A stretch of DNA of 64,000 nt, taken from Aquabacterium sp029268225. Lineage in GTDB: Bacteria > Pseudomonadota > Gammaproteobacteria > Burkholderiales > Burkholderiaceae_C. The notes beneath the pieces were generated by a model that made no database searches, was not told the origin of the DNA, and saw nothing but the letters and a program-made list of their open reading frames with translations. The stretch spans positions 140,536 to 204,535 of the forward strand of contig NZ_JBBEYB010000008.1 in assembly GCF_037482285.1 (NCBI RefSeq), in the 5' to 3' direction. The first letter of the stretch is position 1, and each line of letters starts with the position of its first letter. This document shows, piece after piece, positions 9,306 through 17,707 of the stretch. A program made the translations under genes and the position numbers.

Positions 9306-9617
9306 ATGCCGATTTATGCCTACCAGTGCACGTCCTGCGGTCACGCCAAGGACGTTTTGCAAAAAATCTCTGATCCGGTGCTCACCACCTGCCCCGCCTG
9401 CGGCGCCGAGAGCTTCCAGAAGCAGATCACGGCTGCAGGCTTCCAACTCAAGGGTTCGGGCTGGTATGTGACCGACTTCCGTGGCGGCTCGGGCGGTACC
9501 AGTGCCCCGGCCACAGGCGCCACCGCGGCAGCGGCTGCTCCTGCGCCGGCCGAAGCCAGCAGCGCAGGCAGCGACTCGGGCGGCACGCCATGCGGCGGCT
9601 CCTGCGCCTGCCACTGA
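9306..9617 (+). CDS. FmdB-family zinc ribbon protein
   Basis: Small protein of 103 aa that begins with the typical MPIYAYQC and carries a zinc ribbon made by Cys8-Cys11 and Cys29-Cys32, followed by the conserved segment GSGWYVTDF. The second half is Ala/Gly/Ser-rich and ends in a Cys-rich tail (GGTPCGGSCACH), which may bind metal. The family is named after a putative formamidase regulator but its role in betaproteobacteria is unknown. It is almost always found upstream of the DUF502 gene and aspS, as here, so it is probably co-transcribed with them. Confidence 0.88.
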   Translation: MPIYAYQCTSCGHAKDVLQKISDPVLTTCPACGAESFQKQITAAGFQLKGSGWYVTDFRGGSGGTSAPATGATAAAAAPAPAEASSAGSDSGGTPCGGSCACH

Positions 9618-9723
9618 GCGGCGCTTTTGCTTCACGCACTCGCCTGACACAGCTTGGCCTGACAATACAGGCCAAGCTGCCTGCCACGGCACCCGGCCTC
9701 GCGCCCTCTCCCCCCTCCCCAAC

Positions 9724-10356
9724 GTGAAGAAATACATCCTCACCGGCCTGCTCGTCTGGCTCCCCCTGGTGATCACCATCTGGGTGCTCAAGAGCGTGAT
9801 CGGCACGCTCGACGACGTGTTTGCCTGGTTCATGGTCGTGGCGCGGACGGTGCTGCCGGTCAGCATCCACCCTGTGCTGGCCGACTTGCAGCGTGTGCCT
9901 GGCCTGAGTGTCATCATCCTGGTCACAGCCTTGTGGCTGACCGGTGTGGCGGTCACCAACATGGTCGGGCAGTGGCTGCTCAACCGCTCCAACTGGGTGT
10001 TCTCGAACATCCCCATCGTCAAGAGCATCTACAACTCGGTCAAACAGGTCTCGGACACGCTGTTTTCCAGCAGCGGCCAGGCTTTCCGCGAGGCGGTGCT
10101 GGTTCAGTACCCCCGCAACGGCGCCTGGACCATCGCCTTCGTGACCGGCAAGCCTGACGGTGAAGTGGCCCAGAAACTGCCACCCGACATGGTGACGGTG
10201 TACGTGCCCACCACACCCAACCCAACCTCGGGTTTCATGCTGATCGTGCCCCGTGCCGAGGTCCATCCTTTGCACATGTCGGTGGACGAAGCGCTCAAGT
10301 ACATCATTTCGATGGGGGTGGTGTCGCCACCGGCCGCGCCAAACACCCATTCCTGA
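9724..10356 (+). CDS. DUF502 family membrane protein
   Basis: Inner-membrane protein of unknown function, 210 aa. A GTG start at 9724 gives VKKYILTGLLVWLPLVITIWVL, matching the family's N-terminus; the longer open frame from 9481 overlaps fmdB and has Pro/Arg-rich, non-native composition. Two membrane helices (about residues 5-25 and 55-75) are followed by a soluble C-terminal domain with the family motifs PIVKSIYNSVKQ, TSGFMLIVPR and the ending EALKYIISMGVV. It lies between fmdB and aspS in a conserved betaproteobacterial block. No Shine-Dalgarno is obvious at the GTG. Confidence 0.82.
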   Translation: MKKYILTGLLVWLPLVITIWVLKSVIGTLDDVFAWFMVVARTVLPVSIHPVLADLQRVPGLSVIILVTALWLTGVAVTNMVGQWLLNRSNWVFSNIPIVKSIYNSVKQVSDTLFSSSGQAFREAVLVQYPRNGAWTIAFVTGKPDGEVAQKLPPDMVTVYVPTTPNPTSGFMLIVPRAEVHPLHMSVDEALKYIISMGVVSPPAAPNTHS

Positions 10357-10425
10357 ACGACAATCGAGGGTTTCGAGCCGGGCCTGTGCCCAGGCCGCAC
10401 GAACCTCATTCCGGAGCTAACAACA

Positions 10426-12228
10426 ATGCGCACCACTTACTGTGGTCTGGTCAGCGAAGCGCTGATGGGCCAGACCGTGACGCTGATGGGCTGGGCCCAC
10501 CGTCGCCGCGACCACGGCGGCGTGATCTTCATCGACCTGCGTGACCGCGAAGGTCTGGTGCAGGTGGTGTTCGACCCTGACCGTGCCGACTCGTTCAAGA
10601 TCGCCGAAGACGTGCGCAACGAGTTCTGCCTGAAGGTGACCGGCGTCGTGCGTGCCCGACCGGCTGGTACCGAAAACGTTGGCCTGACCAGCGGCAAGAT
10701 CGAAGTGCTGGGCCACACCCTGGAAGTGCTGAACGCTTCGGTGACGCCGCCGTTCCAGCTGGACGACGAAAACCTGTCGGAAACCACCCGCCTGACCCAC
10801 CGCGTGCTGGACCTGCGTCGTCCTTACATGCAAAAGAACCTGATGCTGCGCTACCGCGTGGCAATGGAAGCGCGCAAGTTCCTGGACGAGAACGGCTTCA
10901 TCGACATCGAAACCCCGATGCTGACCAAGTCGACCCCGGAAGGTGCCCGCGACTACCTGGTGCCTTCGCGCGTGCACGACGGCCAGTTCTTCGCCCTGCC
11001 CCAGTCGCCCCAGCTGTTCAAGCAGCTTCTGATGGTGGCCGGCTACGACCGCTACTACCAGATCACCAAGTGCTTCCGCGACGAAGACCTGCGTGCCGAC
11101 CGTCAGCCCGAATTCACCCAGATCGATATTGAAACGAGCTTCCTGACCGAGCAGGAAATCCGTGACATGTTCGAAGGCATGATCCGCCACGTCTTCATGA
11201 AGGCGCTGAATGTGGACCTGGGTGCCTACCCGGTCATGAAGTACGCTGATGCCATGCACCTGTATGGCTCGGACAAGCCTGACCTGCGCGTCAAGCTGCA
11301 GTTCACCGAGCTGACCGACGTGATGGCCGACGTGGACTTCAAGGTCTTCTCGACCCCTGCCACCACCAAGGGTGGCCGCGTGGTGGGTCTGTGCGTTCCC
11401 GGCGGCGGCGCCATGTCGCGCGGCGAGATCGATGCCTACACCGAGTTCGTCAAGATTTACGGCGCCAAGGGCCTGGCCTGGATCAAGGTCAACGAAGTGG
11501 CCAAGGGCCGTGAAGGTCTGCAGTCGCCCATCGTCAAGAACCTGCACGATGCCGCCATTGCCAAGATCCTGGAGCGCACCGGCGCCAAGGACGGCGACCT
11601 GATCTTCTTCGGCGCCGACAAGGCCAAGATCGTCAACGACGCCATCGGCGCGCTGCGCCTGAAGGTGGGTCACTCCGACTTCGGCAAGAAGGCCGGCCTG
11701 TTCGAAGACCGCTGGGCGCCCCTGTGGGTGGTGGACTTCCCGATGTTCGAGTACGACGACGAGTCGGAGCGCTGGAACGCCGTGCACCACCCCTTCACCG
11801 CCCCGAAGGACGGCCACGAAGACCTGATGGACACCGATCCGGGTGCCTGCATCGCCAAGGCCTACGACATGGTGCTCAATGGCTGGGAGTTGGGTGGCGG
11901 TTCGATCCGTATCCACCGCGCCGACGTGCAGTCCAAGGTGTTCAGCGCCCTGAACATCAGCAAGGAAGACGCCGCCGTGAAGTTCGGCTTCCTGCTGGAC
12001 GCCCTGCAATACGGTGCGCCCCCGCACGGTGGTCTGGCCTTCGGTCTGGACCGCCTGGTCACGCTGATGACCAAGGCCGAGTCGATCCGCGACGTGATCG
12101 CCTTCCCGAAGACGCAACGCGCCCAGTGTCTGCTGACCGGCGCCCCGTCGAACGTGGACGAGAAGCAGCTGCGCGAGCTGCACATCCGCCTGCGCAACGC
12201 CGCCGCTGCGGCGCCGGCACAGGGCTGA
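10426..12228 (+). CDS. aspS: aspartyl-tRNA synthetase
   Basis: Class II synthetase that charges tRNA-Asp. The 600-aa bacterial-type enzyme has an N-terminal OB-fold anticodon-binding domain (MGWAHRRRDHGGVIFIDLRDREG), the catalytic core with motif 1 (ETPMLTKSTPEGARDYL), the flipping-loop region QSPQLFKQLLM, motif 2 (CFRDEDLRADRQPEFTQID), a GAD insertion domain in the middle, and motif 3 (HGGLAFGLDRLVTLM). The start at 10426 follows GGAGCTAACAAC, a good ribosome binding site. A strong terminator lies 37 bp after the stop. Codon use is strongly biased to C/G endings, as in highly expressed genes. Confidence 0.98.
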   Translation: MRTTYCGLVSEALMGQTVTLMGWAHRRRDHGGVIFIDLRDREGLVQVVFDPDRADSFKIAEDVRNEFCLKVTGVVRARPAGTENVGLTSGKIEVLGHTLEVLNASVTPPFQLDDENLSETTRLTHRVLDLRRPYMQKNLMLRYRVAMEARKFLDENGFIDIETPMLTKSTPEGARDYLVPSRVHDGQFFALPQSPQLFKQLLMVAGYDRYYQITKCFRDEDLRADRQPEFTQIDIETSFLTEQEIRDMFEGMIRHVFMKALNVDLGAYPVMKYADAMHLYGSDKPDLRVKLQFTELTDVMADVDFKVFSTPATTKGGRVVGLCVPGGGAMSRGEIDAYTEFVKIYGAKGLAWIKVNEVAKGREGLQSPIVKNLHDAAIAKILERTGAKDGDLIFFGADKAKIVNDAIGALRLKVGHSDFGKKAGLFEDRWAPLWVVDFPMFEYDDESERWNAVHHPFTAPKDGHEDLMDTDPGACIAKAYDMVLNGWELGGGSIRIHRADVQSKVFSALNISKEDAAVKFGFLLDALQYGAPPHGGLAFGLDRLVTLMTKAESIRDVIAFPKTQRAQCLLTGAPSNVDEKQLRELHIRLRNAAAAAPAQG

Positions 12229-12264
12229 TCGACCCGAGCGCCCGCATGGCGCATCTGGGCATGA

Positions 12265-12290
12265 GGCCACCCTGCAGGGTGGCCTTTTTC
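12265..12290 (+). terminator. intrinsic terminator after aspS
   Basis: GGCCACCCT at 12265-12273 and AGGGTGGCC at 12276-12284 form a perfect nine-base stem with a two-base spacer (effectively a small loop), followed directly by TTTTT. It ends the fmdB-DUF502-aspS transcript. Confidence 0.85.
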
Positions 12291-12307
12291 ATGATGAAAC
12301 ACCCGGC

Positions 12308-12826
12308 ATGAATGCGCGTGCCACACTGTCTTTCATGAACGAACAAGCGTTTCCGAAAATCCCGCAATCGGTGCTGGTGGTGATCTACACCCCGCAGCGC
12401 GAGGTCTTGCTGATCGAGCGGGCCAAGCAGCCGGGGTTCTGGCAGAGCGTGACGGGATCCAAGGACCATCTGGACGAACCCTGGGTGGACACCGCCATTC
12501 GCGAGGTGTGGGAGGAAACCGGCATCCAGGTGGGATCAGATCAGGTGCCACGCAGCGCGCTGCAGGACTGGGGCGTGGAGAACGTCTACGAGATCTACCC
12601 CGTGTGGCGTCATCGCTATGCGCCCGGCGTGACGCACAACACCGAGCATGTGTTCGGCCTGTGCGTGCCGCGTGACATCCCCATCACGCTGGCGCCGCGC
12701 GAGCACATCGCTCACGTCTGGCTGCCCTGGCAGGAGGCGGCCGACCGCTGCTTCTCGCCGTCGAACGCCGAGGCGATTTTGCAACTCAGCCAGCGTGACG
12801 CCACCCCGGCGCACCTGCTATCGTAG
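12308..12826 (+). CDS. nudB: dihydroneopterin triphosphate diphosphatase (NudB)
   Basis: Nudix hydrolase that removes pyrophosphate from dihydroneopterin triphosphate in folate synthesis. The Nudix box is GSKDHLDE followed after seven residues by REVWEETGI; it has one more residue between the Gly and first Glu than the textbook pattern, which I recall as common in betaproteobacterial NudB. N-terminal PQSVLVVIYTP and the segment GFWQSVTGS match the family. Two ATG starts are plausible: 12308 (172 aa) and 12335 (163 aa, MNEQAFPKIPQ); neither has a clear Shine-Dalgarno. It sits in the conserved aspS-nudB-EEP-clsB order. Confidence 0.88.
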   Translation: MNARATLSFMNEQAFPKIPQSVLVVIYTPQREVLLIERAKQPGFWQSVTGSKDHLDEPWVDTAIREVWEETGIQVGSDQVPRSALQDWGVENVYEIYPVWRHRYAPGVTHNTEHVFGLCVPRDIPITLAPREHIAHVWLPWQEAADRCFSPSNAEAILQLSQRDATPAHLLS

Positions 12827-12874
12827 AGAGCGTGGTGCCGCCATCGCGACACACTTTGCCGCAGGAATGTACCC

Positions 12875-13687
12875 GTGCTCAAACCGCTTCAGTCTTCCCT
12901 GCTTCCCCCGTCTCAGCGCAACGCACGCCATCTGCGCGTGGCGACGTACAACATCCACAAGGGTGTGCGCGGCATGGGGCCCACCAAGCGCCTGGAGATC
13001 CACAACCTGAGTGACGCCGTGGAGGCGCTGGACGCCGACATCGTGTGCCTGCAGGAGGTGCGCCAGTTCAACCATGCCGAGGCGCGGCGCTTTTCGCACA
13101 CGCAGTTTGGCCCGGACGCCTGGCCCAGCACGCCTCAGGCGGAGTACCTGGCGCCAGAAGGCTATGAAGTGGCCTACCGCACCAATGCCGTCACCAAGCA
13201 TGGCGAACACGGCAATGCACTGCTGGCGCGCTGGCCGCTGGGCGCCATCGGCCACCACAATGTGTCCGACCACCGCTTCGAGCAGCGCGGCCTCTTGCAC
13301 GTGCCGGTCAGTTGGCGGGGTGTCGAGGTGCACGTGGTGGTGGTGCACCTGGGCCTGATCCATGCCAGCCGCGTGCGCCAGGCGGAACGCTTGGCCGCGC
13401 TGGTGCAGCACGAACTCCCGGCCGGGGCCCCCGTGGTGGTGGCCGGGGACTTCAACGACTGGAACGAAAAGCTCGACAGCATCCTGGCCGAAGGCGGTTT
13501 GAACCGCGCCACGCTGGGCAACGAGGCCCGCACGGCCACCTACCCGTCGCGCATTCCGGTGCTGTCGCTGGACCGGGTCTACACGCGCGGCATGCACTGC
13601 AAGTCGATCATGGTGCCGCGGGGCAGCACCTGGGCCAAGCTGTCCGATCACCTGCCGCTGGTGGCGGAGCTGGATCTGAACGCCTGA
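12875..13687 (+). CDS. endonuclease/exonuclease/phosphatase family protein
   Basis: Member of the EEP superfamily (DNase I-like fold), 270 aa, starting with GTG at 12875. The metal and catalytic motifs are all present: ATYNIHKGVRG, the metal-binding Glu in CLQEVRQFN, VVVVHLGLIH, GDFNDWNEK and the C-terminal SDHLPLVAEL with the catalytic His. No signal peptide is apparent, so it is likely cytoplasmic. Its stop overlaps the clsB start (TGATG), which suggests translational coupling and a link to phospholipid metabolism, but the substrate is unknown: it could be a nuclease, a phosphodiesterase or a lipid phosphatase. Confidence 0.88.
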   Translation: MLKPLQSSLLPPSQRNARHLRVATYNIHKGVRGMGPTKRLEIHNLSDAVEALDADIVCLQEVRQFNHAEARRFSHTQFGPDAWPSTPQAEYLAPEGYEVAYRTNAVTKHGEHGNALLARWPLGAIGHHNVSDHRFEQRGLLHVPVSWRGVEVHVVVVHLGLIHASRVRQAERLAALVQHELPAGAPVVVAGDFNDWNEKLDSILAEGGLNRATLGNEARTATYPSRIPVLSLDRVYTRGMHCKSIMVPRGSTWAKLSDHLPLVAELDLNA

Positions 13688-15051
13688 TGCCCCCGATGAG
13701 TCGTCCGCCGGACAAGGATCACTGGACCCCAGGCGTCGTCGAACACAGCGACCACCCACCCGAAGGCTGGCTGGCGGCCCTGGCCTGGTACACGCAGCGC
13801 AAGCCGGTGTTCACCGGCGGCAATCAGGTCAGCTTGCTGCAGGGCGGTCGCGCCCTGTTCCCCGCCTTGTGCGAGCGCATTGATCAGGCACAGCGGTCGG
13901 TGTGGATGGCGCTGTACATCGTGTCGCCGCTGGGTCAAAGCAGCGCGGTGCTGCAGTCGCTGATGAGGGCGGCCCGGCGCGGGGTCGAGGTGTCGATGGT
14001 GGTGGACGGCGTGGGCTCGCGCGATGCGCCTGCAAGCCTGTGGCGAGCGCTTGAAGACGCGGGGGTGAGGCTGGTGGTCTACAAGCCGCTGCATTGGCTG
14101 TGGGGGCTGATGGACGCGGGCCAGTGGCGGCGCATGCACCTCAAGCTGTGCGTGGTCGATGATGCCGTGGGGTTCATTGGCGGCATCAATCTGATCGACG
14201 ATCACTACGATCTGAGCCATGGCTGGTCGGAGAACCCGCGCCTGGACTATGCGGTGTCGGTGCAGGGGCCGGTGGTGATGCCGGTGCTGCACACCATCCG
14301 GGCCATGTGGACGCGGGCCCAGTTTGGCCGCGACTGGCGCGACGACCTGGTCCAGTGGGTGCAGGATCCGCACCGCCTGCAGCGCCTCAAGCAGATGTGG
14401 CAAAGCGCCCTGTTGCGCCTGAGCCCGCAAGAACAGGCGCAGCTGATCGGTGATGGCGACAACGCCGAGCCAATGCGCAGCGCCTTCGTGTTGCGCGACA
14501 ACCTGCGCCAGCGGCGCACGATCGAGCAGGCCGCCCTGCGGGCCATTGTGCAGGCGCGTCATTGCATCGACATCGTGACGCCCTACTTCTACCCACGGCG
14601 CGCCATGCGCCGGGCGCTGCGTGCGGCGGCCGAGCGCGGCGTGACGGTGCGCCTGTTGCTGCAGGGCAAGCTCGACTACCGCATCGCCGGCATCGCCGCG
14701 CAGGTGCTGTACGACGAGTTGCAGCAGGTGGGCGTGCGCATCTTCGAATACCAGCCGGCGTTCCTGCACGCCAAGGTTCTGTGTGTGGACGAAGAGTGGG
14801 CCACGGTGGGGTCGTCCAACCTCGATCCGCTGTCGATGGTGTTGAACCTTGAGGGCAACCTGATCGTGCGCGACCGAGGCTTTGTGCGCACCTTGTCCCA
14901 GTCTTTGCAGGCCGACTTTGCACAGAGCCGCGAGGTGCCGCCGCCAGGCACGCTGAACGACCGACGGCGGCGGACGCGGGTGCGCCGGGCAGTGGTGGCC
15001 TTTCTGGCGAAGGCTTACCTGCGGCTGGCGGGGTCGACCGGACGGTACTGA
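13687..15051 (+). CDS. clsB: cardiolipin synthase B (phospholipase D family)
   Basis: Makes cardiolipin from phosphatidylglycerol. The 454-aa protein has two phospholipase D motifs: HLK starting at His151 (HLKLCVVDDAVGFIGGIN) and HAK at His361 (HAKVLCVDEEWATVGSSNLD). It lacks the N-terminal membrane helices of ClsA, which makes ClsB the better fit. The ATG at 13687 overlaps the stop of the preceding gene; a longer open frame from 13312 lies inside that gene and is not used. The C-terminus overlaps the convergent cobC stop region by 37 bp. Confidence 0.9.
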   Translation: MPPMSRPPDKDHWTPGVVEHSDHPPEGWLAALAWYTQRKPVFTGGNQVSLLQGGRALFPALCERIDQAQRSVWMALYIVSPLGQSSAVLQSLMRAARRGVEVSMVVDGVGSRDAPASLWRALEDAGVRLVVYKPLHWLWGLMDAGQWRRMHLKLCVVDDAVGFIGGINLIDDHYDLSHGWSENPRLDYAVSVQGPVVMPVLHTIRAMWTRAQFGRDWRDDLVQWVQDPHRLQRLKQMWQSALLRLSPQEQAQLIGDGDNAEPMRSAFVLRDNLRQRRTIEQAALRAIVQARHCIDIVTPYFYPRRAMRRALRAAAERGVTVRLLLQGKLDYRIAGIAAQVLYDELQQVGVRIFEYQPAFLHAKVLCVDEEWATVGSSNLDPLSMVLNLEGNLIVRDRGFVRTLSQSLQADFAQSREVPPPGTLNDRRRRTRVRRAVVAFLAKAYLRLAGSTGRY

Positions 15052-15653
15052 AGCGGAGCCGCCGGCAGGACACAGCATTCGCCATAGCGGGGTGCAGCCG
15101 GCCATTGGCTGGGCTGAGCCGGTGCGGTGGCGTAGCGGGTCACCCATCGGGCCGACAGGATCCAGCCTGCGTGGGCGATGATCAAGCGGGGGGCTGTTTC
15201 GGCACAGGTCTCTGCCTGGAACGGAAGATCGTCTTGCGCTGTGAAGCACACCAGGCCCTGAGCCACGCGGTGAAGCATGGCCTGCAAGGTTTCGCCGCCG
15301 CCGGGCGCATGGTGCGCGAAATCACCGCACCAGGCGTCGACGTCGGCATGCGCGATCTGCGGCCAGTGGAGACCATCCCAGGCACCGAAGTCCATCTCCA
15401 GCAGCGTGTCGTCGATGTGGTGACGCCAGCCCCAGCGGCGCAATTGTCGGCCGACGGCGGCGCAGCGTTGCAATGGCGAGCTGTGCACGACGCGCGGCCA
15501 GCCATGGCGGCGTGCCGCCTGCCGGATGCGATGCGCCAGACGCTTGGCCTTGCGACGGTCCACCGGCAGATCGGTGCGGCCGATGCAGCGCCCTTCGGCA
15601 CCGATGGGCCGTGGGTGACGCCAGGCGACCACGTGGGGCGCGATCATCGTCAT
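15015..15653 (-). CDS. cobC: alpha-ribazole phosphatase-like histidine phosphatase
   Basis: Predicted to remove phosphate from alpha-ribazole-5'-phosphate (or from adenosylcobalamin 5'-phosphate) at the end of cobalamin synthesis. The histidine phosphatase motif is RHP at residues 12-14 (WRHPRP) in place of the usual RHG, a variant I recall in other proteobacterial cobalamin phosphatases; the GRTDLPV segment, SSPLQRC and the second catalytic His in IIAHAGW are present. At 212 aa it is a normal single-domain enzyme. It is the last gene of the corrinoid operon, 10 bp after cobS, and its 3' end runs into convergent clsB. The context makes the assignment; sequence alone would give only the superfamily. 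Confidence 0.8.
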   Translation of the reverse strand: MTMIAPHVVAWRHPRPIGAEGRCIGRTDLPVDRRKAKRLAHRIRQAARRHGWPRVVHSSPLQRCAAVGRQLRRWGWRHHIDDTLLEMDFGAWDGLHWPQIAHADVDAWCGDFAHHAPGGGETLQAMLHRVAQGLVCFTAQDDLPFQAETCAETAPRLIIAHAGWILSARWVTRYATAPAQPSQWPAAPRYGECCVLPAAPLQYRPVDPASRR

Positions 15654-15663
15654 GCTGGCCGCC

Positions 15664-16533
15664 TCATCCTATCGGATGGATGACGGTGAGCCAGGCCAGC
15701 AGGCCCATCACCTCGGTGAGCTGCTGCGTGGCACCCAGGGTGTCGCCGGTGAAGCCGCCCAGGCGACGCTTGAACCAGCGCCAGCACACGATGGCACCGA
15801 TGAGCATGGCCAGGGCCGCACGCCCCAAGGCCATCGTCAAGGTGCCCGTGGGCCAGCCCGACTGGGCCAGCCACAGCCACATCAGTCCGGCGACGACCAA
15901 GGTCCAGGCCGTGGCGGCCATCACCTGCCCCCAGCTGGCCTGCAGGCCCAGGGGCTTGGCCTTGGCATGCGCAAGGTCGCCCCCATAGGGCAGCAGCCGC
16001 ATCAGCCACACGGCCATCAGACGGGAGCCGGTGTGGCACCAGATCAGCGCCATCATGGTCCAAGCCAGCAGCACCTGGTGGATGTGGCTGCTCTGGGCGT
16101 TGTTGAGCTCGCTCACCACCGGCGTGGCCAGGGAGCTCAAGGTGGCGGCCTTGAGCCCCTGCAGCAGAATCAGGCCGAGCGAGCCGTAGGAGCCAATGCG
16201 CGAGTCCTTCATGATCTCCAGCGCACGCTCGCGGCTGACACTGCCGCCCAGGGCATCGCAGGTGTCGGCCCAGCCGTCTTCGTGGAAGCCGCCGGTGAGC
16301 CAGATGGTGAAGGCCATCGACAAGATGACCGCCACCAGTGGCGGCCACCAGTTGGCGGCCAAGGCCAGCATCAAGGCGCCAGCACAGCCGACCAGCGCCC
16401 CGACCAGCGGGAAGTAGCGCTGACAGGACTGCAGCCAGTCCGGGTGGTAGCCCACCCAGGCGGGCACGGGCACCCGCGTGAAGAACTGCAGGGCGATGAG
16501 GAACAGGCGGACTTCGTGGATTAGGAAACGCAT
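15664..16533 (-). CDS. cobS: adenosylcobinamide-GDP ribazoletransferase
   Basis: Inner-membrane enzyme that joins adenosylcobinamide-GDP to alpha-ribazole (or its phosphate) to form the complete cobamide. The 289-aa protein is mostly membrane helices. The family N-terminus FLIALQFFTRVPVP and the acidic motif GGFHEDGWADTCDALGG with nearby SRERALEIMKDSRIGSYG are diagnostic. The start ATG at 16533 (MRFLIHEVRL) is chosen over an upstream in-frame start at 16629 that would overlap cobT. This CobS is not the AAA+ cobaltochelatase subunit of the same name. Confidence 0.95.
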   Translation of the reverse strand: MRFLIHEVRLFLIALQFFTRVPVPAWVGYHPDWLQSCQRYFPLVGALVGCAGALMLALAANWWPPLVAVILSMAFTIWLTGGFHEDGWADTCDALGGSVSRERALEIMKDSRIGSYGSLGLILLQGLKAATLSSLATPVVSELNNAQSSHIHQVLLAWTMMALIWCHTGSRLMAVWLMRLLPYGGDLAHAKAKPLGLQASWGQVMAATAWTLVVAGLMWLWLAQSGWPTGTLTMALGRAALAMLIGAIVCWRWFKRRLGGFTGDTLGATQQLTEVMGLLAWLTVIHPIG

Positions 16534-16555
16534 GGGGGCATCTTGCCTGGTTTGC

Positions 16556-17629
16556 TCACTGCGCCTGAGACTGGCCGGCATCCGACTCGGAATCGCTGAC
16601 ACCGGCGGCGTCGAAGCTGGCCATGTCACGCAGGATGGCGCAGGCCGACTCCAGCAGGGGCCAGGCCAGCGCAGCCCCTGAGCCCTCGCCCAGACGCAGG
16701 CCGAGTTGCAGCAGGGCTTGCGCCTTCAGGTGGCCGAGCAGGATCACATGACCGGGTTCGTCGGACTGGTGCGAGAACACGCAGCGTTGCAGCACCAGCG
16801 GTTGCAGGCGGGCGGCCACCAGCACCGCACTGGTGGTGATGAAACCGTCGACCAGGATGACGCGGTTCTCGGCGGCGGCTTGCAGCACGGCGCCCACCAT
16901 CTGCGCGATCTCGAAACCGCCGAAGGCTGCAAGGGCCTCCAGCGGAGACTGGGCAGCCGGGTGACGCATGAGGACTTCGTTGAGCACGGCGCGCTTGTGG
17001 ACGAGCGCGGTGTCGCTGAGGCCGGTGCCGCGGCCGGTGCATAGGTCAAGCGACTCGCCGGTCAGGCGTGCCATCAGCAAGGAGGCGCTGGAGGTGTTGC
17101 CGATGCCCATCTCGCCGAGCAGCAGCGCGTTGCCAGGCAGGCCGCGCACCAGGTCCTGGCCGTGGCGCACGGCGGCCTCGCACTGCTCGGGGGTCATGGC
17201 GGCTTTCGCGGAGCAATCGGCCGTGCCGGGTGCCACCTTGCGGATCTGCAGGCCGGGGCGCGGTGTGAAGTCATGGGCCACACCGCAGTCCACCACGGTC
17301 ATGGCGACGCCATGCTGGCGGCACAGCACGCTGACGGCGGCGCCACCGGCGAGGAAGTTTTCGATCATCTGCCAGGTGACGTCGCTGGGGTAGGCCGAGA
17401 CACCGCGGGCAGTGAGGCCGTGGTCGCCGGCGAAGACCACCATCTGCGGATCGACCAGGCGGGGTTGCTCGCTGCGCAGCACCAGGCCGATGCGATGGGC
17501 CAAGGCCTCCAGGCGACCCAGGGCCCCGATGGGCTTGGTCTTGCGGTCGATGACGTGGTGCAGTCGGTCGGACAGGAAGGCGTCGTTCAGGTCGGCGATA
17601 GGGGCGAACGTCAGAGAGGAAGAAGTCAT
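16556..17629 (-). CDS. cobT: nicotinate-nucleotide--dimethylbenzimidazole phosphoribosyltransferase
   Basis: Activates the lower ligand base: transfers phosphoribose from nicotinate mononucleotide to dimethylbenzimidazole, giving alpha-ribazole phosphate. The 357-aa sequence shows the family pattern: KTKPIGALGRLE near the N-terminus, VFAGDHGLTARGVSAYP, GGAAVSVLCRQ, GEMGIGNTSSASLL and the region LVDGFITTSAVLVAARL. The ATG at 17629 is favoured over the one at 17698, which adds a poorly conserved His-rich leader. The last 15 residues are acidic and Ser/Gln-rich, probably disordered. This is not the cobaltochelatase subunit CobT. Confidence 0.95.
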   Translation of the reverse strand: MTSSSLTFAPIADLNDAFLSDRLHHVIDRKTKPIGALGRLEALAHRIGLVLRSEQPRLVDPQMVVFAGDHGLTARGVSAYPSDVTWQMIENFLAGGAAVSVLCRQHGVAMTVVDCGVAHDFTPRPGLQIRKVAPGTADCSAKAAMTPEQCEAAVRHGQDLVRGLPGNALLLGEMGIGNTSSASLLMARLTGESLDLCTGRGTGLSDTALVHKRAVLNEVLMRHPAAQSPLEALAAFGGFEIAQMVGAVLQAAAENRVILVDGFITTSAVLVAARLQPLVLQRCVFSHQSDEPGHVILLGHLKAQALLQLGLRLGEGSGAALAWPLLESACAILRDMASFDAAGVSDSESDAGQSQAQ

Positions 17630-17707
17630 GATGAAGCGATGTGAGAAGTGAACGTGTGAGTCAGTTGCAGGCGTGCAAGCCTGCGATGGATGACGCATTC
17701 GTCCCCG

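Noticed and set aside
10417..12270. 617-codon minus-strand open frame opposite aspS
   Set aside because: The frame mirrors the strongly biased aspS codons and has no recognisable domain or start signal.
15664..17629. CobS and CobT as the ATP-dependent partners of CobN
   Set aside because: These two genes encode the ribazoletransferase and the phosphoribosyltransferase that share the names. The AAA+ cobaltochelatase subunits are not in this window.
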